This document shows positions 8,772 through 18,136 of a DNA stretch of 64,000 nucleotides, piece by piece. Position 1 is the stretch's first letter. Each line of letters begins with the position of its first letter. Position numbers and translations under genes: made by a program. The notes below the pieces were generated by a model, which was given only the letters and a program-made list of their open reading frames with translations, was not told where the DNA came from and searched no databases. Source of the DNA: Streptomyces sp. CB02009 (GTDB lineage: Bacteria > Actinomycetota > Actinomycetes > Streptomycetales > Streptomycetaceae); assembly GCF_001905825.1 (NCBI RefSeq), contig NZ_LIVV01000001.1, positions 661,299 through 725,298 of the forward strand, read 5' to 3'.

Positions 8772-9962
8772 ATGCACCTCGCATACACGCCCGCTCAGAA
8801 CAGCCTGCGCGCCGAGCTGCGCGCCTACTTCGCCGAGCTGGTCCCCGAGGACGTCCACACCCGCTACGCGGACCCGGCGGCGCAGAAGCGCTTCTACCGG
8901 GAGACCGTGCGCCGGCTCGGCGCCGACGGCTGGCTCGGGGTCGGCTGGCCGACCGAGTACGGCGGGCGGGGGCTGACCCCGATGGAGCAGTTCATCTTCT
9001 TCGACGAGGCCGCGCAGGCGGGCGTCCCCCTGCCGCTCATGGCGCTGAACACCGTCGGACCGACGATCATGGGCTTCGGCACCGACGAGCAGAAGGCGTA
9101 CTTCCTGCCGCGGATCCTCTCCGGCGAGCTCGACTTCGCCATCGGCTACAGCGAGCCCGACGCGGGCACCGACCTCGCCGCCCTCAAGACCAGGGCGGTC
9201 CGCGAGGGGGACGAGGCCACCGGTACGTACACGGTCGACGGGCAGAAGATCTGGACCACCAACGGCGACACCGCCGACTGGGTCTGGCTCGCGGTCCGCA
9301 CCGACCCGGACGCGCCGCCGCACAAGGGCATCACGATGCTGCTCGTCCCGACCTCCGACCCCGGCTACTCCTGCACGATCATCAACACCCTCGCCTCGCA
9401 CGACACCACCGCCAGCTACTACGACAACATCAAGGTGCCCGCCTCGCGCCGGGTCGGAGAGGAGAACAAGGGCTGGCGGCTCATCACCAACCAGCTCAAC
9501 CACGAGCGCGTCACGCTCGCCGCCCACGGCACGATGGCGATCCGCGCACTCCACGACGTCCAGCACTGGGCCGCCGCCACGCCGCTCGCCGACGGCCGGC
9601 GCGTCATCGACCTGCCCTGGGTGCGCCGCACCCTGGCCCGCACCCACGCCCGGCTCGACGCGATGAAGCTCCTCAACTGGCAGATGGTGAACGCCGTCCA
9701 GAACGGCACCCTCACCCCCCAGGACGCCTCCGCCGTGAAGGTCTACGGCTCCGAGGCCCGCCGCGACGCCTATGCGGCCCTCATGGAGGTCGTCGGCGCG
9801 GCGGGCGCCCTCAAGGAGGGGTCGGCGGGCGCGGTCCTCCACGGCGAACTGGAACGCGGCTACCGCTCGGCCGTCATCTTCACCTTCGGCGGCGGCAACA
9901 ACGAGATCCAGCGCGAGATCATCTCGTGGATCGGCCTGGGCATGCCCCGCGTCCGCCGGTAG
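8772..9962 (+). CDS. Acyl-CoA dehydrogenase, FadE26/ChsE4-like
   Basis: 396 residues, a full-length flavin acyl-CoA dehydrogenase. Seen: the N-terminal helical part with GWLGVGWPTEYGGRG, the middle-domain GYSEPDAGTDLA and KIWTTNGDTADWVWLAV, and Glu245 in NQLNHERV, placed like the catalytic Glu247 I recall for M. tuberculosis FadE26 (ChsE4). Overall wording matches that steroid side-chain dehydrogenase closely. ChsE4 works as a heterotetramer with FadE27 (ChsE5), but no such partner gene is adjacent, so a partner must be encoded elsewhere or the enzyme acts alone. GGGAGG precedes the ATG. A KstR-like palindrome lies upstream, supporting a role in steroid or steroid-like acyl-CoA oxidation. The substrate is inference. 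Confidence 0.92.
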   Translation: MHLAYTPAQNSLRAELRAYFAELVPEDVHTRYADPAAQKRFYRETVRRLGADGWLGVGWPTEYGGRGLTPMEQFIFFDEAAQAGVPLPLMALNTVGPTIMGFGTDEQKAYFLPRILSGELDFAIGYSEPDAGTDLAALKTRAVREGDEATGTYTVDGQKIWTTNGDTADWVWLAVRTDPDAPPHKGITMLLVPTSDPGYSCTIINTLASHDTTASYYDNIKVPASRRVGEENKGWRLITNQLNHERVTLAAHGTMAIRALHDVQHWAAATPLADGRRVIDLPWVRRTLARTHARLDAMKLLNWQMVNAVQNGTLTPQDASAVKVYGSEARRDAYAALMEVVGAAGALKEGSAGAVLHGELERGYRSAVIFTFGGGNNEIQREIISWIGLGMPRVRR

Positions 9963-10195
9963 CACCAAGACAGGTGGCGCCGTGACCGGTCACTCAGGCC
10001 CGAGACCCGCCCGTGACCTGCGGAAAGATCCACGACGGAGGTTTCTGCCGGTTTCGTCGGCACGCGCACAGGATCGTCACCGAACCGACATACCGAGCGG
10101 TCGGAATCCCCTTACGCGAGAGCTATACCCATGAGTAACGTTCGCGGACCACCGGCGCCACCCCCCGTCCCCCGGGGCGGCAAGGAGCAAGATCG

Positions 10196-10843
10196 ATGTC
10201 GTACCACCAGCCTTTCCCCGGCCCACCGCCCGTACCCCAGCACCGGAACGCCGGGCGGCACCGCCAGGAGGCGGCGTCCCCGCCCCGGGTGGGCGGGCCG
10301 CCGCCCTGGGACACCGACCCCCAGGCGGCCTGGGACCAGTCCCCGCGAGCGTGGGAGTCCGCGCAGCAGGCCGGGAACGTCGCACAGCCCTGGGACGCGC
10401 CCGCCCAGCAGCCCTGGGACCCGTCCGCCCAGCAGTACGCGTCCCCGCCGGAGCGGCAACCGCAACCGCCCGTCGCCGCCGGCGGGCGTGACGACCTGCA
10501 CCGGCTCGGATCGGCCTACCGCAGGCTCCGCCGCGTCGCCACCTTCACCGCGCTCGGCTACTTCGTCGTCTTCCTCTTCCTGTCCGGCTACGCCCCCTCG
10601 ATGATGACCGGCAGCATCACCGGTGGTCTCACCACCGGTCTGGTCCTGGGACTCCTCCAGCTGCCCGTGGCCCTGGCCGCGATCGCGCTGTACGAGCGGA
10701 TCGCCCGCAAGCGCGTGGACCCGCTCGCCGCAGCGATCCGCGAACGCGCCGAGCAGGCGGCCGCGGCGGCCGCGCCCCGACCGGAACGCCAGAGCCGCTC
10801 CGGACGCCCCGTGTGGCAGTCCGCCGGAGGTGGGCGCGCATGA
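10196..10843 (+). CDS. DUF485 membrane protein with proline-rich N-terminus
   Basis: 215 residues. The first 95 are disordered and rich in Pro, Gln and Trp, with repeated PWD/QPWD motifs. A DUF485 domain follows with two predicted membrane helices (about 118-135, FTALGYFVVFLFLSGYAP, and about 142-168), then a basic Ala/Arg-rich tail. DUF485 proteins are regularly encoded just before acetate or other monocarboxylate symporters of the SSS family and are thought to assist them. The gene overlaps the next by four bases (ATGA), so the two are translationally coupled. AAGGAG precedes the ATG. The long QPWD-rich cytosolic extension is larger than the roughly 100-residue E. coli YjcH type. Confidence 0.9.
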   Translation: MSYHQPFPGPPPVPQHRNAGRHRQEAASPPRVGGPPPWDTDPQAAWDQSPRAWESAQQAGNVAQPWDAPAQQPWDPSAQQYASPPERQPQPPVAAGGRDDLHRLGSAYRRLRRVATFTALGYFVVFLFLSGYAPSMMTGSITGGLTTGLVLGLLQLPVALAAIALYERIARKRVDPLAAAIRERAEQAAAAAAPRPERQSRSGRPVWQSAGGGRA

Positions 10844-12498
10844 CCGGCTTCAGCTCCGAGGCCCAGACCATGTCGCTGATCGCGTTCATCGCGGTCATCA
10901 CCGTCACGCTGCTGCTGTGCGTGATGACCGGCCCCGACCGTGACGACCTGGGCGACTTCTACACCGGCTACCGCTCGCTCTCCCCCGTGCAGAGCGGCCT
11001 CGCGATCGCCGGCGACTACATCTCCGCCGGCACCGTGCTCGGCACCATCGGCATCATCGCGCTCGTCGGCTACGACGGCGTCACGCTCGCCCTGAGCACG
11101 GTGCTCTCGCTGGTCCTGATGATGTTCCTGCTCGCCGAACCGCTGCGAAACGCCGGACGGTTCACGATCGGCGACGTCCTCACCCGGCGCCTGCCCGGCC
11201 CCGCCGTGCGGATCGTCACGGCCGCGGTCACCCTGACCGCCCTGCTGCCACTGGTGATCTTCCAGCTCGCGGGCGCGGGCGATCTCCTCTCCGTCGTCCT
11301 CGGCTTCGAATCCGACGGCTTCAAGACCGGGGCGATCGTGTTCCTGGGCCTGCTGATGATCGCGTACGCGGCGATCGGCGGCATGAAGGGCACCGCCTTC
11401 ATCCAGATCGTCAAGACCGTCGCCCTGCTCGGCGCGTCCCTCGCGATCGCCGTGCTCATCCTCCACCGCTTCGACTTCAGCCTGCCCTCCCTGCTGGACG
11501 CCGCCCAGCGCGGCAGCGGGGCGGGAGACGCCTATCTCGCCTCGGGTCTGCAGTTCGGCGGCAATCAACTCGACATGATCAGCACGCAGTTGACGGTCGT
11601 GCTCGGCGCGGCGGTGCTGCCGCACATCACCATGCGCATGTTCACCGCCCGCAGCGCGACAGCCGTACGGCGCTCGATGTCCTGGGCCGTGTCGACCGTC
11701 GTCGTGACCTGCCTGCTGATCACCGTCATCGGCTTCGGCGCGGCGGCGATCGTCGGCCGCCAGGGGATCGTCACCGGCGACCCGCAGGGCAAGACGGCGT
11801 TCCTCATGGTCAGCCAGGCCATCATGGGGACGGACCAGACGACCGTCGAGACGCTGCTGTTCACGGCCGTGGCGACAGCCGTCTTCCTCACCCTGCTGGC
11901 CTCGGTCGCCGGCATCACCCTCGCCTGCGCCAACACCCTGGCGCACGACCTCGTCACGCACGGGCTGCGCCGAAAGGCGCGACTGAAGGGCTCCACGGAG
12001 ATGGCGATCGCCCGGATCGCCGCGGCGGGCGTCGGGCTCGTGTCGATCGCGATCGCCGCCGGCGCACGGCACCTGAACCTCCAGGCACTGCTCACCCTGT
12101 CGTTCTGCATCGGCGCGTCCGCGGTCGCACCGGCCCTCGTCTACAGCCTCTTCTGGCGCCGCTACTCCCGAACGGGACTGCTCTGCACCCTCATCGTGGG
12201 CAGCGTCTCCGCGTTCGTGCTCATGACCGGCAGCAACCTGGTGTCAGGATCGCCCCAGTCGATCTTCCCGGACCAGGACTTCAACTGGTTCCCGTTCACC
12301 ACGTCGGGCATCCTCTCGGCCCCGCTGGGCTTCCTCGCGGGCTGGCTCGGCACGGTGCTCCGCGAACGGGACCCGGCCGGCCAGCGCCTGCGGTACGAAG
12401 CGGTGGAGGAGACGATCCTGGCGGGCACCCCCGCGGCGGACAGCGCCTCCGCGTCCCGCCGGACGTCCGAGCAGGGTCAGCGGTACTCGCAGAGGTAG
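10840..12498 (+). CDS. Solute:sodium symporter (acetate/cation symporter family)
   Basis: 552 residues with about 13 hydrophobic helices, of the SSS family that includes ActP. Family features are the N-terminal [20 protein letters not shown] followed by [13 protein letters not shown], and the [14 protein letters not shown] and [13 protein letters not shown] segments. It imports a small carboxylate, such as acetate or pyruvate, with sodium; substrate is inferred. The start is the ATG at 10840, with GGAGG upstream and overlapping the DUF485 stop. Its last 22 bases overlap the 3' end of the convergent ppnP gene. Confidence 0.92.
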   Translation: MTGFSSEAQTMSLIAFIAVITVTLLLCVMTGPDRDDLGDFYTGYRSLSPVQSGLAIAGDYISAGTVLGTIGIIALVGYDGVTLALSTVLSLVLMMFLLAEPLRNAGRFTIGDVLTRRLPGPAVRIVTAAVTLTALLPLVIFQLAGAGDLLSVVLGFESDGFKTGAIVFLGLLMIAYAAIGGMKGTAFIQIVKTVALLGASLAIAVLILHRFDFSLPSLLDAAQRGSGAGDAYLASGLQFGGNQLDMISTQLTVVLGAAVLPHITMRMFTARSATAVRRSMSWAVSTVVVTCLLITVIGFGAAAIVGRQGIVTGDPQGKTAFLMVSQAIMGTDQTTVETLLFTAVATAVFLTLLASVAGITLACANTLAHDLVTHGLRRKARLKGSTEMAIARIAAAGVGLVSIAIAAGARHLNLQALLTLSFCIGASAVAPALVYSLFWRRYSRTGLLCTLIVGSVSAFVLMTGSNLVSGSPQSIFPDQDFNWFPFTTSGILSAPLGFLAGWLGTVLRERDPAGQRLRYEAVEETILAGTPAADSASASRRTSEQGQRYSQR

Positions 12499-12758
12499 GC
12501 GGTCTCCACCGCGACCCGCAGCTGGAACCTGCTGTCGCCGGGGACCTCGAACCGGTCCCCGGCGGCGAAGGTCTCCCACTCCTCCGCGCCGGGCAGCCGC
12601 ACCGTCAGGGCACCGCTGACCACATGCATGATCTCCGCGGCGGCGGTCCCGAACTCGTACTCCCCGGGAGCCATGACGCCGATGGTGGCAGGGCCCCCCT
12701 CCTGCGTGAACGCGATCGACTTGACCGTGCCGTCGAAGTACTCGTTGACCGTAAACAT
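12477..12758 (-). CDS. ppnP: Pyrimidine/purine nucleoside phosphorylase PpnP (DUF1255)
   Basis: 93 residues, matching the 94-residue E. coli PpnP (YaiE). It phosphorolyses purine and pyrimidine nucleosides to base and ribose 1-phosphate, a salvage step. It is a single small cupin: [10 protein letters not shown] at the N-terminus, [35 protein letters not shown] and [13 protein letters not shown] are the family signatures. The ATG at 12758 has TGAGGA upstream at good spacing; an in-frame ATG two codons earlier is less well placed. It converges on the symporter gene with a 22-bp overlap of the two coding 3' ends. Confidence 0.9.
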   Translation of the reverse strand: MFTVNEYFDGTVKSIAFTQEGGPATIGVMAPGEYEFGTAAAEIMHVVSGALTVRLPGAEEWETFAAGDRFEVPGDSRFQLRVAVETAYLCEYR

Positions 12759-12915
12759 GGGCATCCTCAGGCGAATCAGGTGAATCGGGTGAGTGGGAGG
12801 GGTGGCGGGCAACGTGTACCGGCCACGCGTAGGGGCACCCTAAGGGCGCGGCCGAGACCGGCACATCCCCGACCGACCCGGTCTCACGTACTGGACGGAG
12901 CGGACCCGTGCCGAC

Positions 12916-12946
12916 GGTGCCGGGCCTCCGGTTGAGGCCCGGCACC
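12916..12946. promoter_or_regulatory. 13-bp perfect inverted repeat overlapping a predicted -35 box
   Basis: GGTGCCGGGCCTC pairs perfectly with its complement across a 5-base centre, 42 bases before the FAD oxidoreductase ATG in a divergent intergenic region. TTGAGG (12932-12937) lies inside it, 16 bases before TAGCGT (12954-12959), so it may be an operator or 5' structure rather than a terminator. Confidence 0.6.
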
Positions 12947-12988
12947 ATCGGCGTAGCGTGGAAATGATTCGAACGAGGAGCGGTGGCC

Positions 12989-14359
12989 ATGGGCAAGCTC
13001 TCGAACGACCAGCTGCGCGAACGGGTACGCGGAACGGTCGTCACGGCCGAAGACGACGCCTTCGACGAGGCGCGCACGGTGCACAACGCCATGATCGACA
13101 GACGGCCCGCCGTCATCGTGCGCTGCGTCAACGCGGGCGACGTCATGGCCGCGGTCGACTTCGCGCGGGAGAACGGGCTCGATCTGGCGGTCCGGGGCGG
13201 CGCGCACAGCGTCCCCGGCTTCGGGACCTGCGACGGCGGCGTCGTGGCCGATCTCTCCGGGATGCGAGGCGTCCGCGTGGACCCCGTGGGGCGGACCGCC
13301 CGCGCCGAGGGCGGGGCGACCTGGGGCGACTTCAACGCGGCCACCTACCCCTTCGGCCTCGCCACCACCGGCGGGATCATCTCCACCACCGGCGTCGGCG
13401 GGCTCACCCTCGGCGGCGGCATCGGCTATCTGGCCCGAGGGCTCGGCCTGAGCTGCGACAACCTCGTCTCGGCCGACGTGGTGACCGCGGACGGCCGGCT
13501 CGTCGTCGCCGACGAGGAGCAGAACGCCGACCTGTTCTGGGCCCTGCGCGGAGGCGGCGGCAACTTCGGCGCCGTGACCTCGTTCGAGTACCGGCTCGCC
13601 CCCGTCAAGGACATCTACGGCGGACCGATGCTCTTCGAACTGGAGGACGCGTCCACCGTCGTCCGCTCCTTCGCCGAGTACATCGCCGACGCCCCGGAGC
13701 AACTGGGCGGCTTCCCCGCCTTCCAGATCGCCCCGCCGCTCCCCTTCATCCCGGAGGACCGGCACGGCGACACCTTCGCCCTGGTCGTGGCGTGCTGGGC
13801 CGGACCGCTCGACGAGGGCGAGAACGCCCTGCGGCCCCTCCACGACTTCGCGCCGGTGGTCGCCGAGCACGTCGGGCCCATGCCGTACCCGGCACTGAAC
13901 AGCGCCTTCGACGCCCTCGTGCCGCCCGGCCTCCAGCACTACTGGAAGGCCAACTTCGTGACCGAGCTGACCGACGCCGCGATCGCGGCGCACGTCGAGC
14001 ACGCCCCGGGGCTGCCCGCCGTGAACTCGACGGTCCACATCTACCCGATCAACGGCGCCTGCCACCGCGTCGCCCCCGACGCGACGGCCTTCGCCTACCG
14101 GGACGCCTCGTTCGCCACCGTCATCGCCGGCATGTGGCCCGACGCCTCCGCCAACGACGCCAACATCGGCTGGGTCCGCGACTACTACGAGGCCACCGCG
14201 CCGCACTCCGAGGAGGGCGGCTACATCAACTTCATGGCCGACGACGACCGGGGCCGGATCAGAGCCAACTACGGGGCGAACTACGAGCGCCTCGTCGAGG
14301 TCAAGCGGACGTACGACCCGGACAACCTGTTCCACCTGAACCAGAACATCGAGCCCTGA
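12989..14359 (+). CDS. FAD-linked oxidoreductase, berberine-bridge-enzyme type
   Basis: 456 residues: an FAD_binding_4 domain (about 35-200) and a substrate domain ending in a BBE motif (YERLVEVKRTYDPDNLFHLN). RGGAHSVPGF carries the histidine that binds FAD covalently in this family; the second attachment cysteine of bicovalent members is not seen at STTGVGGLTLGGG, so a single covalent link is expected. Such enzymes oxidise sugars, alcohols or secondary metabolites. No signal peptide is seen. GAGGAG lies 8 bases before the ATG at 12989; a GTG at 12983 is in frame but too close to it. The gene stands alone; a palindrome lies in its promoter region. Confidence 0.92.
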   Translation: MGKLSNDQLRERVRGTVVTAEDDAFDEARTVHNAMIDRRPAVIVRCVNAGDVMAAVDFARENGLDLAVRGGAHSVPGFGTCDGGVVADLSGMRGVRVDPVGRTARAEGGATWGDFNAATYPFGLATTGGIISTTGVGGLTLGGGIGYLARGLGLSCDNLVSADVVTADGRLVVADEEQNADLFWALRGGGGNFGAVTSFEYRLAPVKDIYGGPMLFELEDASTVVRSFAEYIADAPEQLGGFPAFQIAPPLPFIPEDRHGDTFALVVACWAGPLDEGENALRPLHDFAPVVAEHVGPMPYPALNSAFDALVPPGLQHYWKANFVTELTDAAIAAHVEHAPGLPAVNSTVHIYPINGACHRVAPDATAFAYRDASFATVIAGMWPDASANDANIGWVRDYYEATAPHSEEGGYINFMADDDRGRIRANYGANYERLVEVKRTYDPDNLFHLNQNIEP

Positions 14360-14504
14360 GGCCGGCATCGGTGATCCCGCACCGGCGCTCCCGCACCGGC
14401 GATCCCGGGACCGCGCTCCCCGGACGTCCGCCCGCCCCTCGTGCACGACCGGTTCCACGGAGCCGGTTCGGACGTAGCCTGAACGGTATGAGCGAGGACG
14501 CTTC

Positions 14505-15368
14505 TTGAGTGCCGACCCGGGGCTCTTCGGACCCCGTTCCGTGACCTGGCAGGTGCACAGCGACCCGGTCATGTGGATCGCCGGCGTGCGGGCCCTGTGG
14601 CTGCAGGCGCTGCACCCCGTCGCCGTACGCGGCGTCATGATCAACAGCAGCTTCCGGAAGGACCCCTGGGGGCGGCTCATGCGGACCGCCGACTTCGTCG
14701 GAACCCTGAGCTACGGGACCACCGAGGCCGCCGAGGCGGCCGGGGCACGGGTGCGCCGCATCCACCGGCGGCTCGGCGTGGACGACCCGGAGCTGCTGCT
14801 CTGGGTGCACTGCGCCGAGACCGACTCCTACCTCTCGGTCGCACGCCGCTCGGGCATCCCGCTCACCGACGCCCAGGCCGACCGGTACGTCGACGAACAC
14901 CGCACCTCGGCGCGGCTCGTCGGGCTCGACCCGGCCACCGTCCCCGGCTCCACCGCCGCGCTCGCCGCGTACTTCGCGACCGTACGGCCCCGGCTCCAGG
15001 CCGGCGCGGACGCCCGTACCGTCGAGGACTTCCTGCGCCGGCCGCCGGTGAAACCCCTCCTGGTACCGGCGCGCGAGGTGATCTGGCGGCGCGTCGCGGC
15101 GCTCGCCTACGACACCCTGCCCCCGTACGCCCACCGGCTCTACGGCCGTCCCGCCCCGCCGCCGGAGACCGTCACCCGCCGCCTGACCACCACGGCCGCC
15201 CTGCTGCGCCGCGTCCCCGCCCGGCTGCGCTGGCGGCTGCCGCCCGGGCACATCCTCCGCGCCATGGACCGGCTCGGCCCGGGAGCGCGACCCGACCCTT
15301 ACACGTACCCCGCCCCGTACCCACTGTCCGAACCGGCGTCCATACTGGAGGAGCCGGGACAGGCGTAG
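14505..15368 (+). CDS. DUF2236 (MpaB-like oxygenase family) protein
   Basis: 287 residues of the DUF2236 family, related to MpaB and the latex-clearing oxygenase Lcp. Seen: SVTWQVHSDPVMWIAGVRAL, LQALHPVAVRGVM (conserved His), RLMRTADFVGTLSYG, HCAETDSYL and the C-terminal LPPGHILRAMDRLGPG. Lcp binds haem through a histidine; whether this one does is unknown. The predicted start is TTG at 14505, six bases after GAGGA. An ATG at 14488 opens a six-codon frame (MSEDAS) whose stop overlaps this TTG. The kinase gene begins 26 bases downstream on the same strand, so the two are likely cotranscribed. Confidence 0.85.
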   Translation: MSADPGLFGPRSVTWQVHSDPVMWIAGVRALWLQALHPVAVRGVMINSSFRKDPWGRLMRTADFVGTLSYGTTEAAEAAGARVRRIHRRLGVDDPELLLWVHCAETDSYLSVARRSGIPLTDAQADRYVDEHRTSARLVGLDPATVPGSTAALAAYFATVRPRLQAGADARTVEDFLRRPPVKPLLVPAREVIWRRVAALAYDTLPPYAHRLYGRPAPPPETVTRRLTTTAALLRRVPARLRWRLPPGHILRAMDRLGPGARPDPYTYPAPYPLSEPASILEEPGQA

Positions 15369-15394
15369 GAGATCGACGGGGGCGGCAGCACACG

Positions 15395-17779
15395 ATGGGG
15401 GACTCCAGACTGATCCAGGGCCGGTACCGCCTGCACGAGGTCATCGGTCGCGGGGGCATGGGCGAGGTGTGGCGCGCCACCGACGAGGCGCTCGGCCGCG
15501 GGGTCGCCGTCAAGTGCCTCAAGCCGATCGGACCGCAGCAGGACCCGCAGGTCCTCACCGTGGTCCGCGAGCGGTTCCGGCGCGAGGCGCGGGTGGCCGC
15601 CGCGCTCCAGCACCGCGGCATCACCGTCGTGCACGACTTCGGCGAGTACGACGGGGTGCTCTTCCTCGTCATGGAGCTCCTCGAAGGACGCAACCTCAGC
15701 CAGCTCCTCGCCGCCAACGCGCAGCACCCGCTGCCCGTCCACGACGTCGTCGAGATCGCCGACCAGGTCGCCGACGCCCTCGCGTACACCCACGGGCACG
15801 GGATCGTGCACCGCGACCTGAAGCCCGCGAACATCATGCGGCTGCGGGACGGGACGGTGAAGATCTGCGACTTCGGCATAGCGCGCCTCGGCGCGGACGT
15901 GGGCTTCACGTCCAAGCTCACCGGCACCGGCATCGCCATGGGCACGCCCCACTACATGTCGCCCGAGCAGATCGGCGGCGGCGAGATCGACCACCGCAGC
16001 GACCTCTACTCGCTGGGGTGCGTGCTGTACGAACTCGCCACCGGCGCCCCGCCCTTCGACCTGGGCGACTCCTGGGCGATCCTCATCGGACACCGCGACA
16101 CGGTGCCGAGTCCGCCGCGCGCGCACCGGGCCGAGCTCCCCGACTACTTCGACCGGATCGTCGTCGACCTGCTCGCCAAGGCACCGGCGGAGCGGCCGGC
16201 CGACGCGGGGGACCTGCGCCGCCGGATCGTGACGGGGCGGGTCGCGCTGTCCCTGCCGGGGACGGCCGGCGTCGCCGGCGCGTCGCAGGCCGGGTCGACC
16301 GTGGTTCCGGGGCCGGGGCCGGGCTCGGGCTCGGGCTCGGGCACGACGGGCGGGCCCGGCGCCGGCCCGGCTTCCCAACCCGGGGCGGGGACCGGGGCCG
16401 GCTCCCTGCCCGGGATCGGCACCGGTGCCGATCCCGGACTGACCGTCCCCATGCCCGCCTGGGTCCGGGCCCTCACCGGCGGGCACCGGCCCGCGGACGC
16501 CGCAGGCGCGCCGCGCCCGGTCGCCCACGACCCCGCCGCGGCCGTCCTCACCACGGAATGGACGACCGCCGCCGCGACCGCGGGTGCCACGACCACCGGC
16601 GGCACGCCCGCGCCGCACGCGCCCGCGCCGATGAGCCCCGCCGCGTCCGCCGAGCTCATCGCCGTGCTCGCCGGCCGCTACCGGGCGGGCATGGGCCTCG
16701 GCCGGCTCGGCCGCTGGGACGAGGCCGAGTCCGTGCACCGGTCCGTCGCCGAGCACCGCGCGGCGGTCCTCGGCGAGGACCACCCGGACACCCTGGCCAG
16801 CCACTACGAGGTCGGCTTCGCCCTCGCCCGGCTCGACCGCCCCGCCGACGCGCTGCGGGTCTTCGGCACGGTCGCCGACGCCCGCGCCCGTGTCCTCGGC
16901 GAGGACCACCCCGACACCCTCGCGGCCCGGCAGGAGCGGGCGTACGCGCTCGGCCGCCTCGGACGGCACCCCGAGGCGTACCAGGTGTACGTCACGGTGC
17001 TCGCCGCGCGCGAGCGCACGGTGGGCCCCGACCACCCGGACACCCTGCGCTGCCGCCACAACCTCGCCTTCACGCTGGGCCGCCTCGGGCGCCACGAGGA
17101 GTCGTACCGTACGGCCCGGGAGGTAGCGGAAGCGCGGGCGCGGCTGCTCGGCGAGGACCATCCCGACACGCTCGTGACCCGGCGCGAAGTGGCCTACACG
17201 CTCGGGCGGCTCGGGCGCGGCGACGAGGCCCTCGCCCAGTACCGGGCGGTCGCCGACGCGCGCGCCGCCGCCCTCGGGCCCGACCACCCCGACACCCTGG
17301 CCGCCCGCTACGAGACCGGGGTCCTCCTCGGCCGGCTCGGGCAGGCCGCGGACGCGCTGGGCGTCTGCCGCGACCTCGTCGCCGCACGCACCCGCGCGCA
17401 GGGCGCCGACGGCCCCGAGACCCTCCGCGCCCGCCACGCCCTGGCCGTCAACCTCGGCCGGCTCGGCCGCTGGGACGAGGCCCTCGCCGCGTCCGAGAGC
17501 GTCCACGCGGACCGTGAGCGGGTCCTCGGCCCGGACCACCCGGACACCCTGCTGAGCCGCCGGGAGACCGCCGTCGCCCTCGGCCGGCTCGGCCGCTGGG
17601 AGGAGGCGCTCGCCTCGCACAGCGCGGTCGCCGCGGCCCGCACACGGCTCATCGGCCCGGCCCATCCCGACACCCTCGCGGCCTTGGACGACGAGGCCCA
17701 CTGCCTGGAGCGCCTGGGCCGCCACGCCGAGGCCGCCGCCCTCCACCTGAGAGCGGCGACCGCACCACCACAACCCTGA
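15395..17779 (+). CDS. Soluble PknB-type Ser/Thr kinase fused to a tetratricopeptide array
   Basis: 794 residues. The kinase spans about 10-275: glycine loop IGRGGMGEVW, Lys40 in VAVKCL, catalytic Asp141 in HRDLKPAN, DFG at 159-161, and the activation segment GTPHYMSPEQ. A Gly/Pro/Ala/Thr linker (about 285-425) follows, then eight 42-residue TPR units, each centred on a DHPDTL motif (one reads DGPETL). There is no membrane helix, unlike most PknB relatives, so it is probably cytosolic with the TPR array binding partners or substrates. Target unknown. It follows the DUF2236 gene closely. Degenerate repeats continue past its stop codon. Confidence 0.92.
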   Translation: MGDSRLIQGRYRLHEVIGRGGMGEVWRATDEALGRGVAVKCLKPIGPQQDPQVLTVVRERFRREARVAAALQHRGITVVHDFGEYDGVLFLVMELLEGRNLSQLLAANAQHPLPVHDVVEIADQVADALAYTHGHGIVHRDLKPANIMRLRDGTVKICDFGIARLGADVGFTSKLTGTGIAMGTPHYMSPEQIGGGEIDHRSDLYSLGCVLYELATGAPPFDLGDSWAILIGHRDTVPSPPRAHRAELPDYFDRIVVDLLAKAPAERPADAGDLRRRIVTGRVALSLPGTAGVAGASQAGSTVVPGPGPGSGSGSGTTGGPGAGPASQPGAGTGAGSLPGIGTGADPGLTVPMPAWVRALTGGHRPADAAGAPRPVAHDPAAAVLTTEWTTAAATAGATTTGGTPAPHAPAPMSPAASAELIAVLAGRYRAGMGLGRLGRWDEAESVHRSVAEHRAAVLGEDHPDTLASHYEVGFALARLDRPADALRVFGTVADARARVLGEDHPDTLAARQERAYALGRLGRHPEAYQVYVTVLAARERTVGPDHPDTLRCRHNLAFTLGRLGRHEESYRTAREVAEARARLLGEDHPDTLVTRREVAYTLGRLGRGDEALAQYRAVADARAAALGPDHPDTLAARYETGVLLGRLGQAADALGVCRDLVAARTRAQGADGPETLRARHALAVNLGRLGRWDEALAASESVHADRERVLGPDHPDTLLSRRETAVALGRLGRWEEALASHSAVAAARTRLIGPAHPDTLAALDDEAHCLERLGRHAEAAALHLRAATAPPQP
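16680..17760 (+). repeat. Array of eight 126-bp TPR-encoding repeats
   Basis: Each unit encodes about 42 residues with LGRLGR, EAL and GxDHPDTL. The DNA is clearly similar between units, for example GGCCGGCTCGGCCGCTGGGA recurring, which makes the region prone to unequal recombination and assembly error. Confidence 0.85.
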
Positions 17780-17874
17780 CCGGCCGGGCCCCTCCGGCGC
17801 CTCAGCCGACTGGCTCCGTCACCGCAGCCCTGAGCGGCCTGGCCCCGTCACCACAACCCTGAGCGACCCGGCCC
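17764..17874. repeat. Degenerate 29-bp repeats across the kinase stop codon
   Basis: Three imperfect copies of a CACC(A/G)CA(A/G)CCCTGA-type block start at about 17764, 17816 and 17845; the last two are 29 bases apart. The first copy contains the kinase stop codon. Confidence 0.7.
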
Positions 17875-18136
17875 TGCCACGGCGGGCCGAAGCCGACCGG
17901 ACGGCCGCATGCGGGAGCCGACCGGGCTCGCGGCAGACCTGCCGCCGACCGGGCCCGAGGGAAAGGGCAGCCGCAGACCAGACCCGACCGGGCCCGCCAC
18001 CGCAGCCCCGATCCCGTCCCGCCCGCCCTCCGCAGGAGCCGCGCCCCGCGACCGGCCCCATAGGGCGGAACCCGGGGGCGGTGGGCCCGGCGTGCCGGCC
18101 TCTTCCCCGGTCGCCGCCTCCGTGTGAGCATGAGCC
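17780..18136. other. Gene-free interval (357 bases)
   Basis: Holds the degenerate 29-bp repeats and several GCCGACCGG-type short repeats. No convincing gene, terminator hairpin or promoter was seen; the promoter of the next gene should lie here. Confidence 0.6.
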
